Shown: piece by piece, positions 34,481-42,131 of the stretch
How positions within the stretch are numbered: the first letter of the stretch is position 1
Layout: the number at the start of each line of letters is the position of its first letter
NCBI RefSeq assembly: GCF_001984575.1
Contig: NZ_LZNS01000001.1
Location: 2,647,950-2,711,949 of the forward strand
DNA length: 64,000 nt
DNA from: Streptomyces sp. MP131-18
GTDB lineage: Bacteria > Actinomycetota > Actinomycetes > Streptomycetales > Streptomycetaceae
Direction: 5' to 3'
Translations under genes and position numbers: made by a program
The notes under the pieces: model-generated
What the model was told of the DNA's origin: nothing
The model's database searches: none
Seen by the model: the letters and a program-made list of their open reading frames with translations, nothing else

Positions 34481-34730
34481 CCGGGTTCCTCCTCATTGGT
34501 GGCGAGCACACTGAGTCAGGCCATGCGCATGTCAATTCGATGTGCACATGGCTCCCTTGTGAATAATCAGATGCCGCACAGGAATCCACAAGGTCGCCTC
34601 CCCGGGGGCGGCGGCTCACCCACCCGCCCCGGGCGCCTGACCGGCGGCTTCGCGCCCCTCCCGCGGCCGGAATCGCCACGGGAGGCAACACGGCCGCAAC
34701 TCCGGCACCCCCCGGTACCCCCGCGGCGCC
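34481..34730 (-). promoter_or_regulatory. Protease promoter region with two 10-bp palindromes
   Basis: Reading the minus strand, TTGACA (34535-34530) is a consensus -35 for the protease gene, though no good -10 follows. Palindromes ATGTGCACAT (34540-34549) and CATGCGCATG (34522-34531) flank and overlap it; both share an ATG-GC-CAT core. These look like operator sites. The rest of the gap, to the dehydrogenase stop at 34731, is GC-rich and shows no gene. Confidence 0.45.
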
Positions 34731-35828
34731 TCAGCCGCCGAGGGTGCCGACGGTGCCGAGGGCGCCGATGAGCGCGTCGGTCACCTCGTCGGTGCCGGCC
34801 GTGCCGCCCACGTCCCGCGTCAGCACCCCGGCCGCGGTGGTGGCCGCGATGGCGCGGTGCAGGCGGGCGGCCTCCGCCGGCAGCCCGAGGTGGTCCAGCA
34901 TCAGCGCCGCGCTGCCCACCGCCCCGATCGGGTTGGCGCGGCCCAGGCCCGCGATGTCGGGCGCGGAGCCGTGCACGGGCTCGAACATGCTGGGGAAGCG
35001 CCGTTCCGGATTCAGGTTGGCGCTCGCCGCCAGGCCGAGGCTGCCCGCCAGCGCGCTGCCGAGGTCGGAGAGGATGTCGGCGTGCAGGTTGGAGGCGACC
35101 ACCACCGACAGGTCCTCCGGGCGCAGCACAAACTTCGCGGACATCGCGTCCACCAGCACGCTCTCGGTCTCCACGTCCGGGTACTCGGCCGCCACGCGCC
35201 GGAAGACCTCGTCCCACAGCACCATGCCGTACTGCTGCGCGTTGCTCTTGGTCACGCTCGACAGCTTGCGGCGGCTGCGGGTGCGGGCCAGTTCGAAGGC
35301 GAAGCGGATGATGCGTTCGCAGCCCACCTCGGTGAACAGCGAGGACTGCACGGCGACTTCGCCGCCCGGGCCGCGCGCCGCCAGATTGCGCCCGCCGAGA
35401 CCGGCGTACTCGCCCTCGCTGTTCTCCCGCACCACCACCCAGTCCAGCTCATGGTCGTCCGCGCTGCGCAGCGGGCTGCGGACGCCGGGCAGGAAGTGCA
35501 CCGGGCGGATGTTGGCCCACTGGTCGAAGCCCTGGCAGATGGCCAGGCGCAGCCCCCAGAGACTGACGTGGTCGGGCACGGTGGGCCAGCCGACCGCGCC
35601 GAAGTAGATCGCGTCGAACGGCCGCAGCCGTTCGAGACCGTCCTCGTCCATCATGCGGCCGGTCTCCGCGTAGTGGCGCGCGCCCCAGGGGAACTCCTCC
35701 CAGGCGAAGCCGAACGCGCCGCCCGAGCCCTCGGCCAGGGCGTCGAGCACGGCACGGCCCGCGGCGACCACCTCCTCGCCGACTCCGTCTGCGGGTATGG
35801 CGGCGATGCGGAAGGTCCTGGTCGTCAT
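34731..35828 (-). CDS. Tartrate/D-malate dehydrogenase-type NAD-dependent decarboxylating dehydrogenase
   Basis: A 365-residue enzyme of the isopropylmalate/isocitrate dehydrogenase family. FRIAAIPADGVGEEVVAAGRAVL is the family N-terminus; NIRPVHFLPGV, DWVVVRENSEGEYAGLGGR, the metal-binding aspartates in VDAMSAKFVL and NLHADILSDLGSALAGSLGLA, and the cofactor loop MFEPVHGSAPDIAGLGRANP are intact. The NIRP and RENSEGEY pattern fits the tartrate dehydrogenase (TtuC)/D-malate dehydrogenase (DmlA) branch rather than LeuB. The reaction would be oxidative decarboxylation of D-malate or tartrate to pyruvate or related acids with Mg/Mn and NAD. A 31-bp inverted-repeat operator lies 50 bp upstream of the ATG. 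Confidence 0.88.
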   Translation of the reverse strand: MTTRTFRIAAIPADGVGEEVVAAGRAVLDALAEGSGGAFGFAWEEFPWGARHYAETGRMMDEDGLERLRPFDAIYFGAVGWPTVPDHVSLWGLRLAICQGFDQWANIRPVHFLPGVRSPLRSADDHELDWVVVRENSEGEYAGLGGRNLAARGPGGEVAVQSSLFTEVGCERIIRFAFELARTRSRRKLSSVTKSNAQQYGMVLWDEVFRRVAAEYPDVETESVLVDAMSAKFVLRPEDLSVVVASNLHADILSDLGSALAGSLGLAASANLNPERRFPSMFEPVHGSAPDIAGLGRANPIGAVGSAALMLDHLGLPAEAARLHRAIAATTAAGVLTRDVGGTAGTDEVTDALIGALGTVGTLGG

Positions 35829-35878
35829 GCCGCCGAGTCAACCGGCCGCGGCGCGCGGCGTCCAACACGTGCTGCCGA

Positions 35879-35909
35879 TGCCACTCATAGGCGTGGCCGA
35901 TGAGTGGCA
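35879..35909 (-). promoter_or_regulatory. 10-bp inverted repeat upstream of the dehydrogenase gene
   Basis: TGCCACTCAT (35879-35888) and its exact complement ATGAGTGGCA (35900-35909) with an 11-bp spacer, about 50 bp before the ATG. The size and N11 spacing suit a LysR- or GntR-type operator. No regulator gene lies next to it. Confidence 0.6.
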
Positions 35910-35933
35910 CCGGCGGCCCGCCGCGCCGGGCGC

Positions 35934-35957
35934 GGGAACGGGAACGGGAACGGGAAC
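35934..35957. repeat. Tandem GGGAAC repeat (four copies) abutting a stop codon
   Basis: Four perfect copies of GGGAAC fill 35934-35957 and end exactly where the stop codon of the SGNH hydrolase gene (35958) begins. It is a short hexanucleotide microsatellite. Confidence 0.85.
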
Positions 35958-37271
35958 TCAGCGGAACAGCCGGGCCGGAACCGCGTCCGCCAGCAGGCCG
36001 TAGCCGTGCGGGTTGAGGTGCAGGTGGTCGCCGACGTCGGCCGCGGGCAGCAGGCGCCCGGGGTCGGCCGGGTCCCGCACCGCCGCGTCGAAGTCGATCA
36101 CCGCGTCGAAGCGGCCGGCCTCGCGTATCCACGTGTTCACGGCCTGCCGCGTCTCGGCCCGCAGCCCCGCGGGGTCGTCGTACATCTCGTTGCCGCCGAA
36201 CGGCGGCAGCGTCGCCCCGTACACGCGGATGCCCTGGGCGTGGGCGCGGGTGACGATCTGGTCGTAGGCGGCGAGCAGTTGGGCGGTGACGTCCGCCTGG
36301 GCGGCCGGCGTCGCCGCCGCCGTGCCGATGTCGTTGACGCCGTGGAAGACGACGAGCCACTCGGCGCCGCTGGCCGCGAGCACGTCGCGGTCGAGGCGGG
36401 CGAGCAGGTTCGGGCCGAGGCCGTCGTTCAGCACGCGGTTGCCGCCCGCGGCCTGGTTGAGAACGGCGGTACCGGCCGTGGCGGGACGGGAGTCGAGGCG
36501 GTCGAACAGCTGGTCGGGCCAGCGGTCGTTCATATTGGTGGTCGAACCCCTGCCGTCCGTCAGCGAATCGCCGACGACGACGGCCGCGCCGGTGCCGCCC
36601 GGCGCGCGGACCTCAAGGCCGCTCAGGAAGTACCAGTGGTCCGTCGGGGTCGCCCCGGGCAGCTCCGCGGCGTCGACGTGGTTGCCCGCAAGCAGGTGGG
36701 ACGTCGTCCGAGAGCCCGGGTGGGAGGTGATGTCGAGCGACGCCTGCCCCTCGGCCAGGTACACCGTCACCGTCAGGTCGGTGCCGGGAAGGACCCGGAA
36801 CGGCAGCGGGTCCGAGACCACGTGGGCGCCGGGCGGCACGGTCGTGGCGGACCGTTCGTGGAAAGTGACCGTGCGGGCCGAGCCCGGCTCGATCGCGGCC
36901 GAGCCCGCCCGGCCGTCCCGCGGCAGCGCCACCGACACCTCGGTGAGGGGCAGCGGCGCGCCGCCGAACGCGTTGGAGAAGCGCAGCCGCAGATCGTCGC
37001 CGCCGATCGTGGCCCTGACGGTCTGGCGCAGCGTGGCGTCGGCGAGCACCACCTCCTCGCCGGTGAACGGCTCGGGCGGCATGTTCGCCGGCTCGGTCAG
37101 CTGCGGCATGGCCGTCCAGGTGTGGACCCAGTGCCGCCCCCCGTCCCCCGCGCCGCCGCGCGCGTCCCCGCCGTCGGCCGCCCCGGCCCCGACGGCGGAG
37201 GAGGCGGCCAGCAGGCCGATCGCGAGCAGTCCTGACGCGGCGAGGTGGAGCACCCCGGACATTCTCTTCAC
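35958..37271 (-). CDS. Secreted SGNH/GDSL-type esterase
   Basis: A 437-residue secreted hydrolase. The GTG at 37271 has AGGAAAGGG; an ATG three codons in is possible. Signal peptide ~1-32 (LHLAASGLLAIGLLAASSAVGAGA). An N-terminal jelly-roll-like domain (~40-215, HWVHTWTAMPQLTEPANMPP) precedes the SGNH domain with block I VVVGDSLTDG (Ser), block II around NQAAGGN, block III FHGVNDIG, and block V DHLHLNPHGY (Asp/His). Such two-domain proteins act as lipases, rhamnogalacturonan or other carbohydrate esterases; the substrate is undetermined. Divergent from the esterase gene at 37579. Confidence 0.9.
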   Translation of the reverse strand: MKRMSGVLHLAASGLLAIGLLAASSAVGAGAADGGDARGGAGDGGRHWVHTWTAMPQLTEPANMPPEPFTGEEVVLADATLRQTVRATIGGDDLRLRFSNAFGGAPLPLTEVSVALPRDGRAGSAAIEPGSARTVTFHERSATTVPPGAHVVSDPLPFRVLPGTDLTVTVYLAEGQASLDITSHPGSRTTSHLLAGNHVDAAELPGATPTDHWYFLSGLEVRAPGGTGAAVVVGDSLTDGRGSTTNMNDRWPDQLFDRLDSRPATAGTAVLNQAAGGNRVLNDGLGPNLLARLDRDVLAASGAEWLVVFHGVNDIGTAAATPAAQADVTAQLLAAYDQIVTRAHAQGIRVYGATLPPFGGNEMYDDPAGLRAETRQAVNTWIREAGRFDAVIDFDAAVRDPADPGRLLPAADVGDHLHLNPHGYGLLADAVPARLFR

Positions 37272-37578
37272 GGCGGCGGGCCCTTTCCTGGTGTCGGTGG
37301 CAGGCGCACTGCGGCACGGGAGCCGCGGGGCCGCTCTGCGCACCGGCGGCCCGGCGCGGAACGTCCGCGGCGAGGCGCCAGGCCCCGTGCCGGATCACCG
37401 GAGCACGGTGCCACGCGCGGCGGGCCGCGCACATCCGACGCGCGTCGGGCATCGCGCGGGGCGCGCCCGACGCCCGCGGCGCGCGGGCGCGCGCCCGGCG
37501 CGACTGTCGGACGGCCCGGGCGCCCCCGCCGACGCCTGTCCGGTACCGGGCGCGCTCTGCGGGTGCCACGGTGGGCGC
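37272..37578. promoter_or_regulatory. Very GC-rich divergent region with a 14-bp palindrome
   Basis: No gene is seen. CCGACGCGCGTCGG (37435-37448) is a perfect 14-bp palindrome roughly midway between the two divergent starts, followed by further GCGC-rich self-complementary sequence up to about 37500. It could be an operator for one or both hydrolase genes, but in such GC-rich sequence chance palindromes are frequent. Confidence 0.35.
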
Positions 37579-38508
37579 ATGCGCTACCCCTTCGACCCCG
37601 AACTGGCCGCCGCGCTGGCGATGATGCCCGAGGTGAACATCTCCGACCTGGCCGCCGCGCGGGCCGCGCAGGCGGCCGAGCTGGCCCGCCAGGTCGCCGC
37701 GGCGGACACCGAGGGCGTGGTGGTGACGGACGTCCGCGAGGCGGGCACGGCCCTGCGCCTCTACCGGCCCGCCGCCGCGCGCGACCCGCTGCCCGTCGTG
37801 CTCCGCATCCACGGCGGCGGGTTCCTCCTGGGCGGCCCCGACGTGGACCACGAGGCCAACCTGCACCTGTGCCGCACGCTGCCGGGCATCGTCGTGTCCC
37901 CCGACTACCGGCTCGCGCCGGAACACCCCTACCCGGCCGCGCCGGAGGACTGCTACGCCGCGCTGTGCTGGACGGCCGCGAACGCCGCCCGCCTCGGTGC
38001 CGATCCGGAACGGGTGGTGGTGGCCGGGGACAGCGCGGGCGCCTGCCTGGCGACGGCGGTGGCCATGCTGGCGCGGGAGCGCGGCGGGCCCGGCATCTGC
38101 TTCCAGTACCTCGACAGCCCCGCCCTGGACGACCGGCTGGACACGCCCAGCGCGCGGCAGTTCACGGACACGCCGGTGTGGAACCGGCGCAACGCGGAGC
38201 TGAGCTGGGCCGCCTACCTGGGCGCGGGCATGCCCGGCTCGGCCGGGGTGCCGGCGACGGCCGCCCCGGCGCGGGCGACGCCGGGCGACCTGGCGGGCCT
38301 GCCCCCGGCGCACGTGGCGGTGATGGCGTTCGACCCGCTGCGGGACGAGGGCATCGACTACGCGCGCTCGCTGCTGACCGCGGGCGTCTCCGCGGAACTG
38401 CACCTGTTCCCCGGCACGTTCCACGGCGCGTCGCTCGTACGGCACGCGGCCGTCGCGCGGCGGATGGCGGCGGAGGAGATCACGGTGCTGCGCCGGGCGG
38501 CGCGGTGA
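37579..38508 (+). CDS. Alpha/beta hydrolase of the hormone-sensitive-lipase (HSL) family
   Basis: A 309-residue cytoplasmic esterase/lipase. The oxyanion motif HGGGFLLGG (residues ~79-87) and nucleophile elbow GDSAGACLA are those of the HSL/bacterial family IV; the catalytic Asp lies in VMAFDPLRDEG and the His in FPGTFHGASL. SPDYRLAPEHPYPAAPEDC is the typical family block. The first ~50 residues form the helical cap. There is no signal peptide. The 3' end overlaps the opposing regulator gene by 29 bp. Confidence 0.93.
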   Translation: MRYPFDPELAAALAMMPEVNISDLAAARAAQAAELARQVAAADTEGVVVTDVREAGTALRLYRPAAARDPLPVVLRIHGGGFLLGGPDVDHEANLHLCRTLPGIVVSPDYRLAPEHPYPAAPEDCYAALCWTAANAARLGADPERVVVAGDSAGACLATAVAMLARERGGPGICFQYLDSPALDDRLDTPSARQFTDTPVWNRRNAELSWAAYLGAGMPGSAGVPATAAPARATPGDLAGLPPAHVAVMAFDPLRDEGIDYARSLLTAGVSAELHLFPGTFHGASLVRHAAVARRMAAEEITVLRRAAR

Positions 38509-39622
38509 CGGGCGGCGGGGTGACGGACGGCGCGGCAGCGGGCCCGCGTTCGCCGGTAGCGGCCAGCCGCCAGGCGTGCAGCGCGAGTTGGGCGCGGAAC
38601 CGGTCACCGGGCTCCCGCAGCCGCCAGCCGGTGGCCGCCTCGACGCGGCCGAGGCGGGCCGCAACCGAGCTGTGGTGCAGGTGCAGTTCGGCCGCCGCCG
38701 CACGCAGCGAGCCGGTGCGGCAGAACGCGGAGAGCGCCGCGACGTGCCGCCCGCCGCCCTCGCGTTCCACGATCCCGGCGAGCCGCCGCACGTCGGGCAG
38801 CGCCGCGAGCCGGGCCGCGGGCACGTCGGCCAGCAGGACCACCGCGCCCAGCTCGTCGTGGTCGGCCACCGCGTCGGCGGGAGGGCCGGGCTGCGCGAAG
38901 CGCAGCGCGGCCAGCGCCTGTTCCCAGGAGGCCGCGGCGCCCAGCGCGTCGGCCGGACCGCCGATGCCGGCCCGGACGGCGCCGCGCACCGCCGCGCGCA
39001 GCTCGGCGGCGGGCGACCCGGCCGCGGCCCGCTGCACCAGGGCCACCCCGTACGCGCCGACGTGCGCGACGCGGACGGTGCCGGGTACGCCGCCGCGGCC
39101 GAGCAGCGCAAGCGCGGTTACCTCGGGGTCGCCCGGGCCCGTCACGGCGACGACCCGCAGGGGCTGTTCGGACGCGAGGCCGAGCAGGCGCAGCGCCCTG
39201 GCCCGGTCGGCGAAGGCTTCGCGCGCCGAAAGCACCACCTCGACCAGGGCTGGGTCGGCCACCCGGAAGGGCTGCTGGGCGGTATGCGCCGCGATGGCCA
39301 GCCACTCAAGCACCAGATCGTCGAACGGACCGGCGGGGCCCGGCCGTTCGAGCCAGACCCGGCCCGCCGGGCGCAGCGCCGCCTCGCCGGAGACCCGCTC
39401 GGGCGGGCCGGTCACGACGGCGCCGTCCGGCCCGGCGCGGAAGGCACGGCCGTCGGCCAGCTCAAGGCCCGCGGGACATTCGGCCAGACCGGCGACGGAA
39501 CGCAGCAGAGCCGCCGGATCGAGCCGGCCGGCGCCGAGCAGCGCCTGGAAGTGCGCGATCACCCGCACCGCGGCGGCCGCGTCGGCGTCGAGGGAGGACA
39601 GGCGCAGCAGCAAGCCCTTCAC
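38480..39622 (-). CDS. PucR-type transcriptional regulator (C-terminal helix-turn-helix)
   Basis: A ~380-residue regulator. The C-terminal segment ALSAFCRTGSLRAAAAELHLHHSSVAARLGRVEAATGWRL is the PucR-family helix-turn-helix (HTH_30), in which multiple copies detect a sparse-activation signal. The N-terminal ~300 residues are Ala/Leu-rich with repeated motifs (VVAVTGPGDPEVTALALLGRGG, RVAHVGAYGVALVQRAA), a GGDEF-like/PucR linker region of unclear ligand. I use the GTG at 39622; no clear ribosome site was found, so the start is uncertain. Its end overlaps the convergent esterase gene; it may regulate that gene or the divergent methyltransferase. Confidence 0.8.
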   Translation of the reverse strand: MKGLLLRLSSLDADAAAAVRVIAHFQALLGAGRLDPAALLRSVAGLAECPAGLELADGRAFRAGPDGAVVTGPPERVSGEAALRPAGRVWLERPGPAGPFDDLVLEWLAIAAHTAQQPFRVADPALVEVVLSAREAFADRARALRLLGLASEQPLRVVAVTGPGDPEVTALALLGRGGVPGTVRVAHVGAYGVALVQRAAAGSPAAELRAAVRGAVRAGIGGPADALGAAASWEQALAALRFAQPGPPADAVADHDELGAVVLLADVPAARLAALPDVRRLAGIVEREGGGRHVAALSAFCRTGSLRAAAAELHLHHSSVAARLGRVEAATGWRLREPGDRFRAQLALHAWRLAATGERGPAAAPSVTPPPVTAPPGAAP

Positions 39623-39745
39623 GACCGCAAGTGTAGAAAAGGACCCCGGAAGGACAAGGCCGCGAACACGTCCGCGCACGCGGGGCCCGTTCCCGGGTGG
39701 CTACGCTTCCGCTGACCACAACAGCACGGCCGACGGAGGCAGCAG

Positions 39746-40522
39746 ATGGAGATCGACAACTCGAAGGCGCATTCGGCCCGGGTGTGGAACTTCTGGCTGG
39801 GCGGCAAAGACTGGTACGCCACGGACAAGGACGCGGGCGAGCAGATCACGCGCGTCTACCCCGGCATCGTGCGCACCGCGCAGTACCAGCGGATGTTCCT
39901 GTCCAGAGCGGTCCGCTTCCTCGCGGGGGAGGCGGGCATACGCCAGTTCCTCGACCTGGGCACGGGTCTGCCGACCGTGGACAACACCCACGAGGTCGCG
40001 CAGCGCGTGGCCCCCGAGTCCAAGATCGTGTATGTCGACAACGATCCGCTGGTCCTCGCACACGCCCGCGCGCTGCTCACCAGCACCCCGGCGGGCGAGA
40101 CCGCGTACATCGACGCGGACGTGCGCGATCCCGACGCGATCCTGGAACAGGCGGCCGAGCTGCTCGACTTCTCCCGGCCCATCGCCGTGACCATGCTCGG
40201 CATCCTCGGGCACATCACCGACGAGGACCGGCCCGCCGACATCGTGCGGCGGCTGATCGCCCCGCTGCCCCCGGGCAGCTACCTGGCCATCAGCGACGGC
40301 ACCAACACCAACGCCACGCTCAACGCGGCCACCAGCAACTACAACGCGCGCCTGGCCGGCGACTACACGCTGCGCAGCCCCGAGGAGGTCACGGCCTTCT
40401 TCGACGGGCTGACGCTGCTGGACCCCGGCGTGGTCACCATCGAACGCTGGCGCCCCGAACACCCCGTCTTCGAGGACGAACAGCCCGTGGACGCCATGTG
40501 CGGACTGGCCGTCAAGCACTGA
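39746..40522 (+). CDS. SAM-dependent methyltransferase, DUF574/Methyltransf_19 type
   Basis: A 258-residue protein. The N-terminus SKAHSARVWNFWLGGKDWYATDKDAGEQI is the hallmark of a Streptomyces-expanded family (PF04672). The SAM-binding motif is FLDLGTGLPTVDNTHEVAQ, followed by VYVDNDPLVLAHARALL (acidic loop binding the ribose) and the later LGILGHITDED. Structures of the family bind SAM, but the substrate is unknown. A GGAGG ribosome site precedes the ATG. Divergent from the PucR-type regulator. Confidence 0.92.
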   Translation: MEIDNSKAHSARVWNFWLGGKDWYATDKDAGEQITRVYPGIVRTAQYQRMFLSRAVRFLAGEAGIRQFLDLGTGLPTVDNTHEVAQRVAPESKIVYVDNDPLVLAHARALLTSTPAGETAYIDADVRDPDAILEQAAELLDFSRPIAVTMLGILGHITDEDRPADIVRRLIAPLPPGSYLAISDGTNTNATLNAATSNYNARLAGDYTLRSPEEVTAFFDGLTLLDPGVVTIERWRPEHPVFEDEQPVDAMCGLAVKH

Positions 40523-40559
40523 CCCCGCCGGGCGCGGTAGGCACGCTGCCGGCAGGCCG

Positions 40560-40698
40560 CCGAGCCCACCCCACCCTCGAATTCGCCTTCCCCTACGCCA
40601 TCCAGGGCGAAGACCACGCCGTCACCGAATCCCTCACCCGACTCCGCCACCTCACCCGCAACGGCGACTACGCCTACTACACCGACATCGCCCACTAG
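40560..40698 (+). pseudogene. Orphan 3' gene fragment
   Basis: A stretch with strong Streptomyces codon bias encodes ~45 residues (PTLEFAFPYAIQGEDHAV, then LTRLRHLTRNGDYAYYTDIAH) ending in TAG at 40696-40698. It has no plausible start: upstream it is in frame only with an unlikely extension antiparallel to the neighbouring methyltransferase reading. I take it as the 3' remnant of a gene whose body was lost. I do not recognise the family. Confidence 0.5.
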
Positions 40699-40883
40699 AT
40701 GGCCAACCGCCCCCCTGCACACCCCACTCGACAGCGAGACCACCACCCGCGGACGGTGGCACAAGCCTCGTCACCCGTCGCCGCGACCACCCGGCACCTG
40801 CGCTGATACCGAGGGGCCGGTTTTGAAGCTGTGTCCGAACTCTCCCTTCGGCGTGTCAACCGTCGTAGCGGTGGAAAGGAGCA

Positions 40884-41834
40884 ATGAGTGCGGGTCTGCG
40901 GGGGCGGCTGTTGCTGTTATTGAGGTGCTGCCGCACTGTCCGTTTTGCGATTATGGTGCTCATGAGCACGGCATCTGAACCGGACCCGGTCGCCGCTGTG
41001 CGGGACTACTACGAGCAGTCGGCGCAGCGCGAGGTGGAGCGGCTGGGCAGGCCCGCTGACGGCGCCATCGAGCGGGAGTTGCACGCGCGGGCGTTTGAGG
41101 AGCACCTGCCCTCCGCTCCCGCGCGGGTCCTGGATAACGGCGGGGGCCCTGGGTCGTGGACTCTATGGCTGGCGCGGCGCGGGTACCGGGTCACTCTCAC
41201 CGATCTGTCTCCCGCGCTGCTGGACATCGCCCGCACCCGCGTTGCGCATGCTTCTCAGCAGCAGGCCTCGAACGTGGAATCCATCGCGAAGGCCGACGCG
41301 CGGGACCTAAGCGCGTTCCCGGACGAGTCCTTCGACGTCGTCCTGTGCCTGGGGCCCTTCTACCACTTGACCACCGAGACCGACCGCCGTCGGGCCGTAC
41401 AGGAGGCCCACCGGGTCCTGAGACCGGGCGGGCTGCTGATCGTGACAATGATGCCGCCTTACATGCGCCTGGTCTCCACCGTGCTGGAACATGGGTCCGC
41501 CAGCTTCACGACCGGTGCGGCCGACCGCATCCTGAACGAAGGCCGCTATGACAACCCGCGGCCCGGGCGCTTCACCGGCGGTTACCTCACCCGCCCCGAC
41601 CAGGTCACACCGTTCTTCGAGCTTCACGGCTTCCGTGTGCGGCGCCTGATCGCGTCGCAGGGCGTCCTGGCCTGGGCTCAAACCGAGGTTGCCGCCTTGG
41701 CCCAAAGAGACCCCGACGCCTACCGGCGACTGCTCGATCTCGCTTATACAACCGCCGGCGACCCATCCATCCACGGCATGGCCGGCCACCTGCTCATCAT
41801 CGCCGAACAGTCGGCAGTTCAAGCGTCAAGTTGA
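40884..41834 (+). CDS. Class I SAM-dependent methyltransferase with an early TTA codon
   Basis: A 316-residue methyltransferase. The SAM site is VLDNGGGPGSWTLWLARRGYRVTLTDLSPALLDIAR, with the post-I acidic residue in TLTDLS and motif IV-like DVVLCLGPFYHL. The start at 40884 has AAAGGAG; ATGs at 40953 and 40962 have no such site. With this start, codon 12 (40917-40919) is TTA, which in Streptomyces is read only by the developmentally regulated bldA tRNA. The gene uses more T- and A-ending codons than its neighbours (TTG, GTT, TTT, ATT) and follows a gene remnant, both consistent with recent transfer. Confidence 0.88.
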   Translation: MSAGLRGRLLLLLRCCRTVRFAIMVLMSTASEPDPVAAVRDYYEQSAQREVERLGRPADGAIERELHARAFEEHLPSAPARVLDNGGGPGSWTLWLARRGYRVTLTDLSPALLDIARTRVAHASQQQASNVESIAKADARDLSAFPDESFDVVLCLGPFYHLTTETDRRRAVQEAHRVLRPGGLLIVTMMPPYMRLVSTVLEHGSASFTTGAADRILNEGRYDNPRPGRFTGGYLTRPDQVTPFFELHGFRVRRLIASQGVLAWAQTEVAALAQRDPDAYRRLLDLAYTTAGDPSIHGMAGHLLIIAEQSAVQASS

Positions 41835-42011
41835 GCCACCTGGTCAGACCGCTCGCGCAAGCCCGGAATTCCCGCACACAGCTGCATACGAAGCTCCGGT
41901 TCAGTAGGGCTGGACGCGAGTGAGGGCGGGCCCCTGCCGCGGAGTCCTGCCGAACGGAAGCCGCACGCTTCTTGTCCTGAGCATGATCACGGTGGTACGT
42001 TCCAGCCGCTC

Positions 42012-42025
42012 TGGGAGCGCTCCCA
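42012..42025. promoter_or_regulatory. CebR-type operator TGGGAGCGCTCCCA
   Basis: A perfect 14-bp palindrome TGGGAGCGCTCCCA, identical to the operator bound by CebR, the LacI-family repressor that is released by cellobiose/cellotriose in Streptomyces. It lies about 107 bp before the start of the ricin-B/beta-helix gene. The rest of the 41835-42131 gap shows no gene. Confidence 0.8.
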
Positions 42026-42131
42026 ATGTACGCCTCGCCCGAGCGGCACACGCCCCGGACATGAATCGATTCACCACGGCGTGGCCTCCGGGCGATCCCG
42101 CACTGAAACGTTCCAGTCCTAAGGAGCCGCC

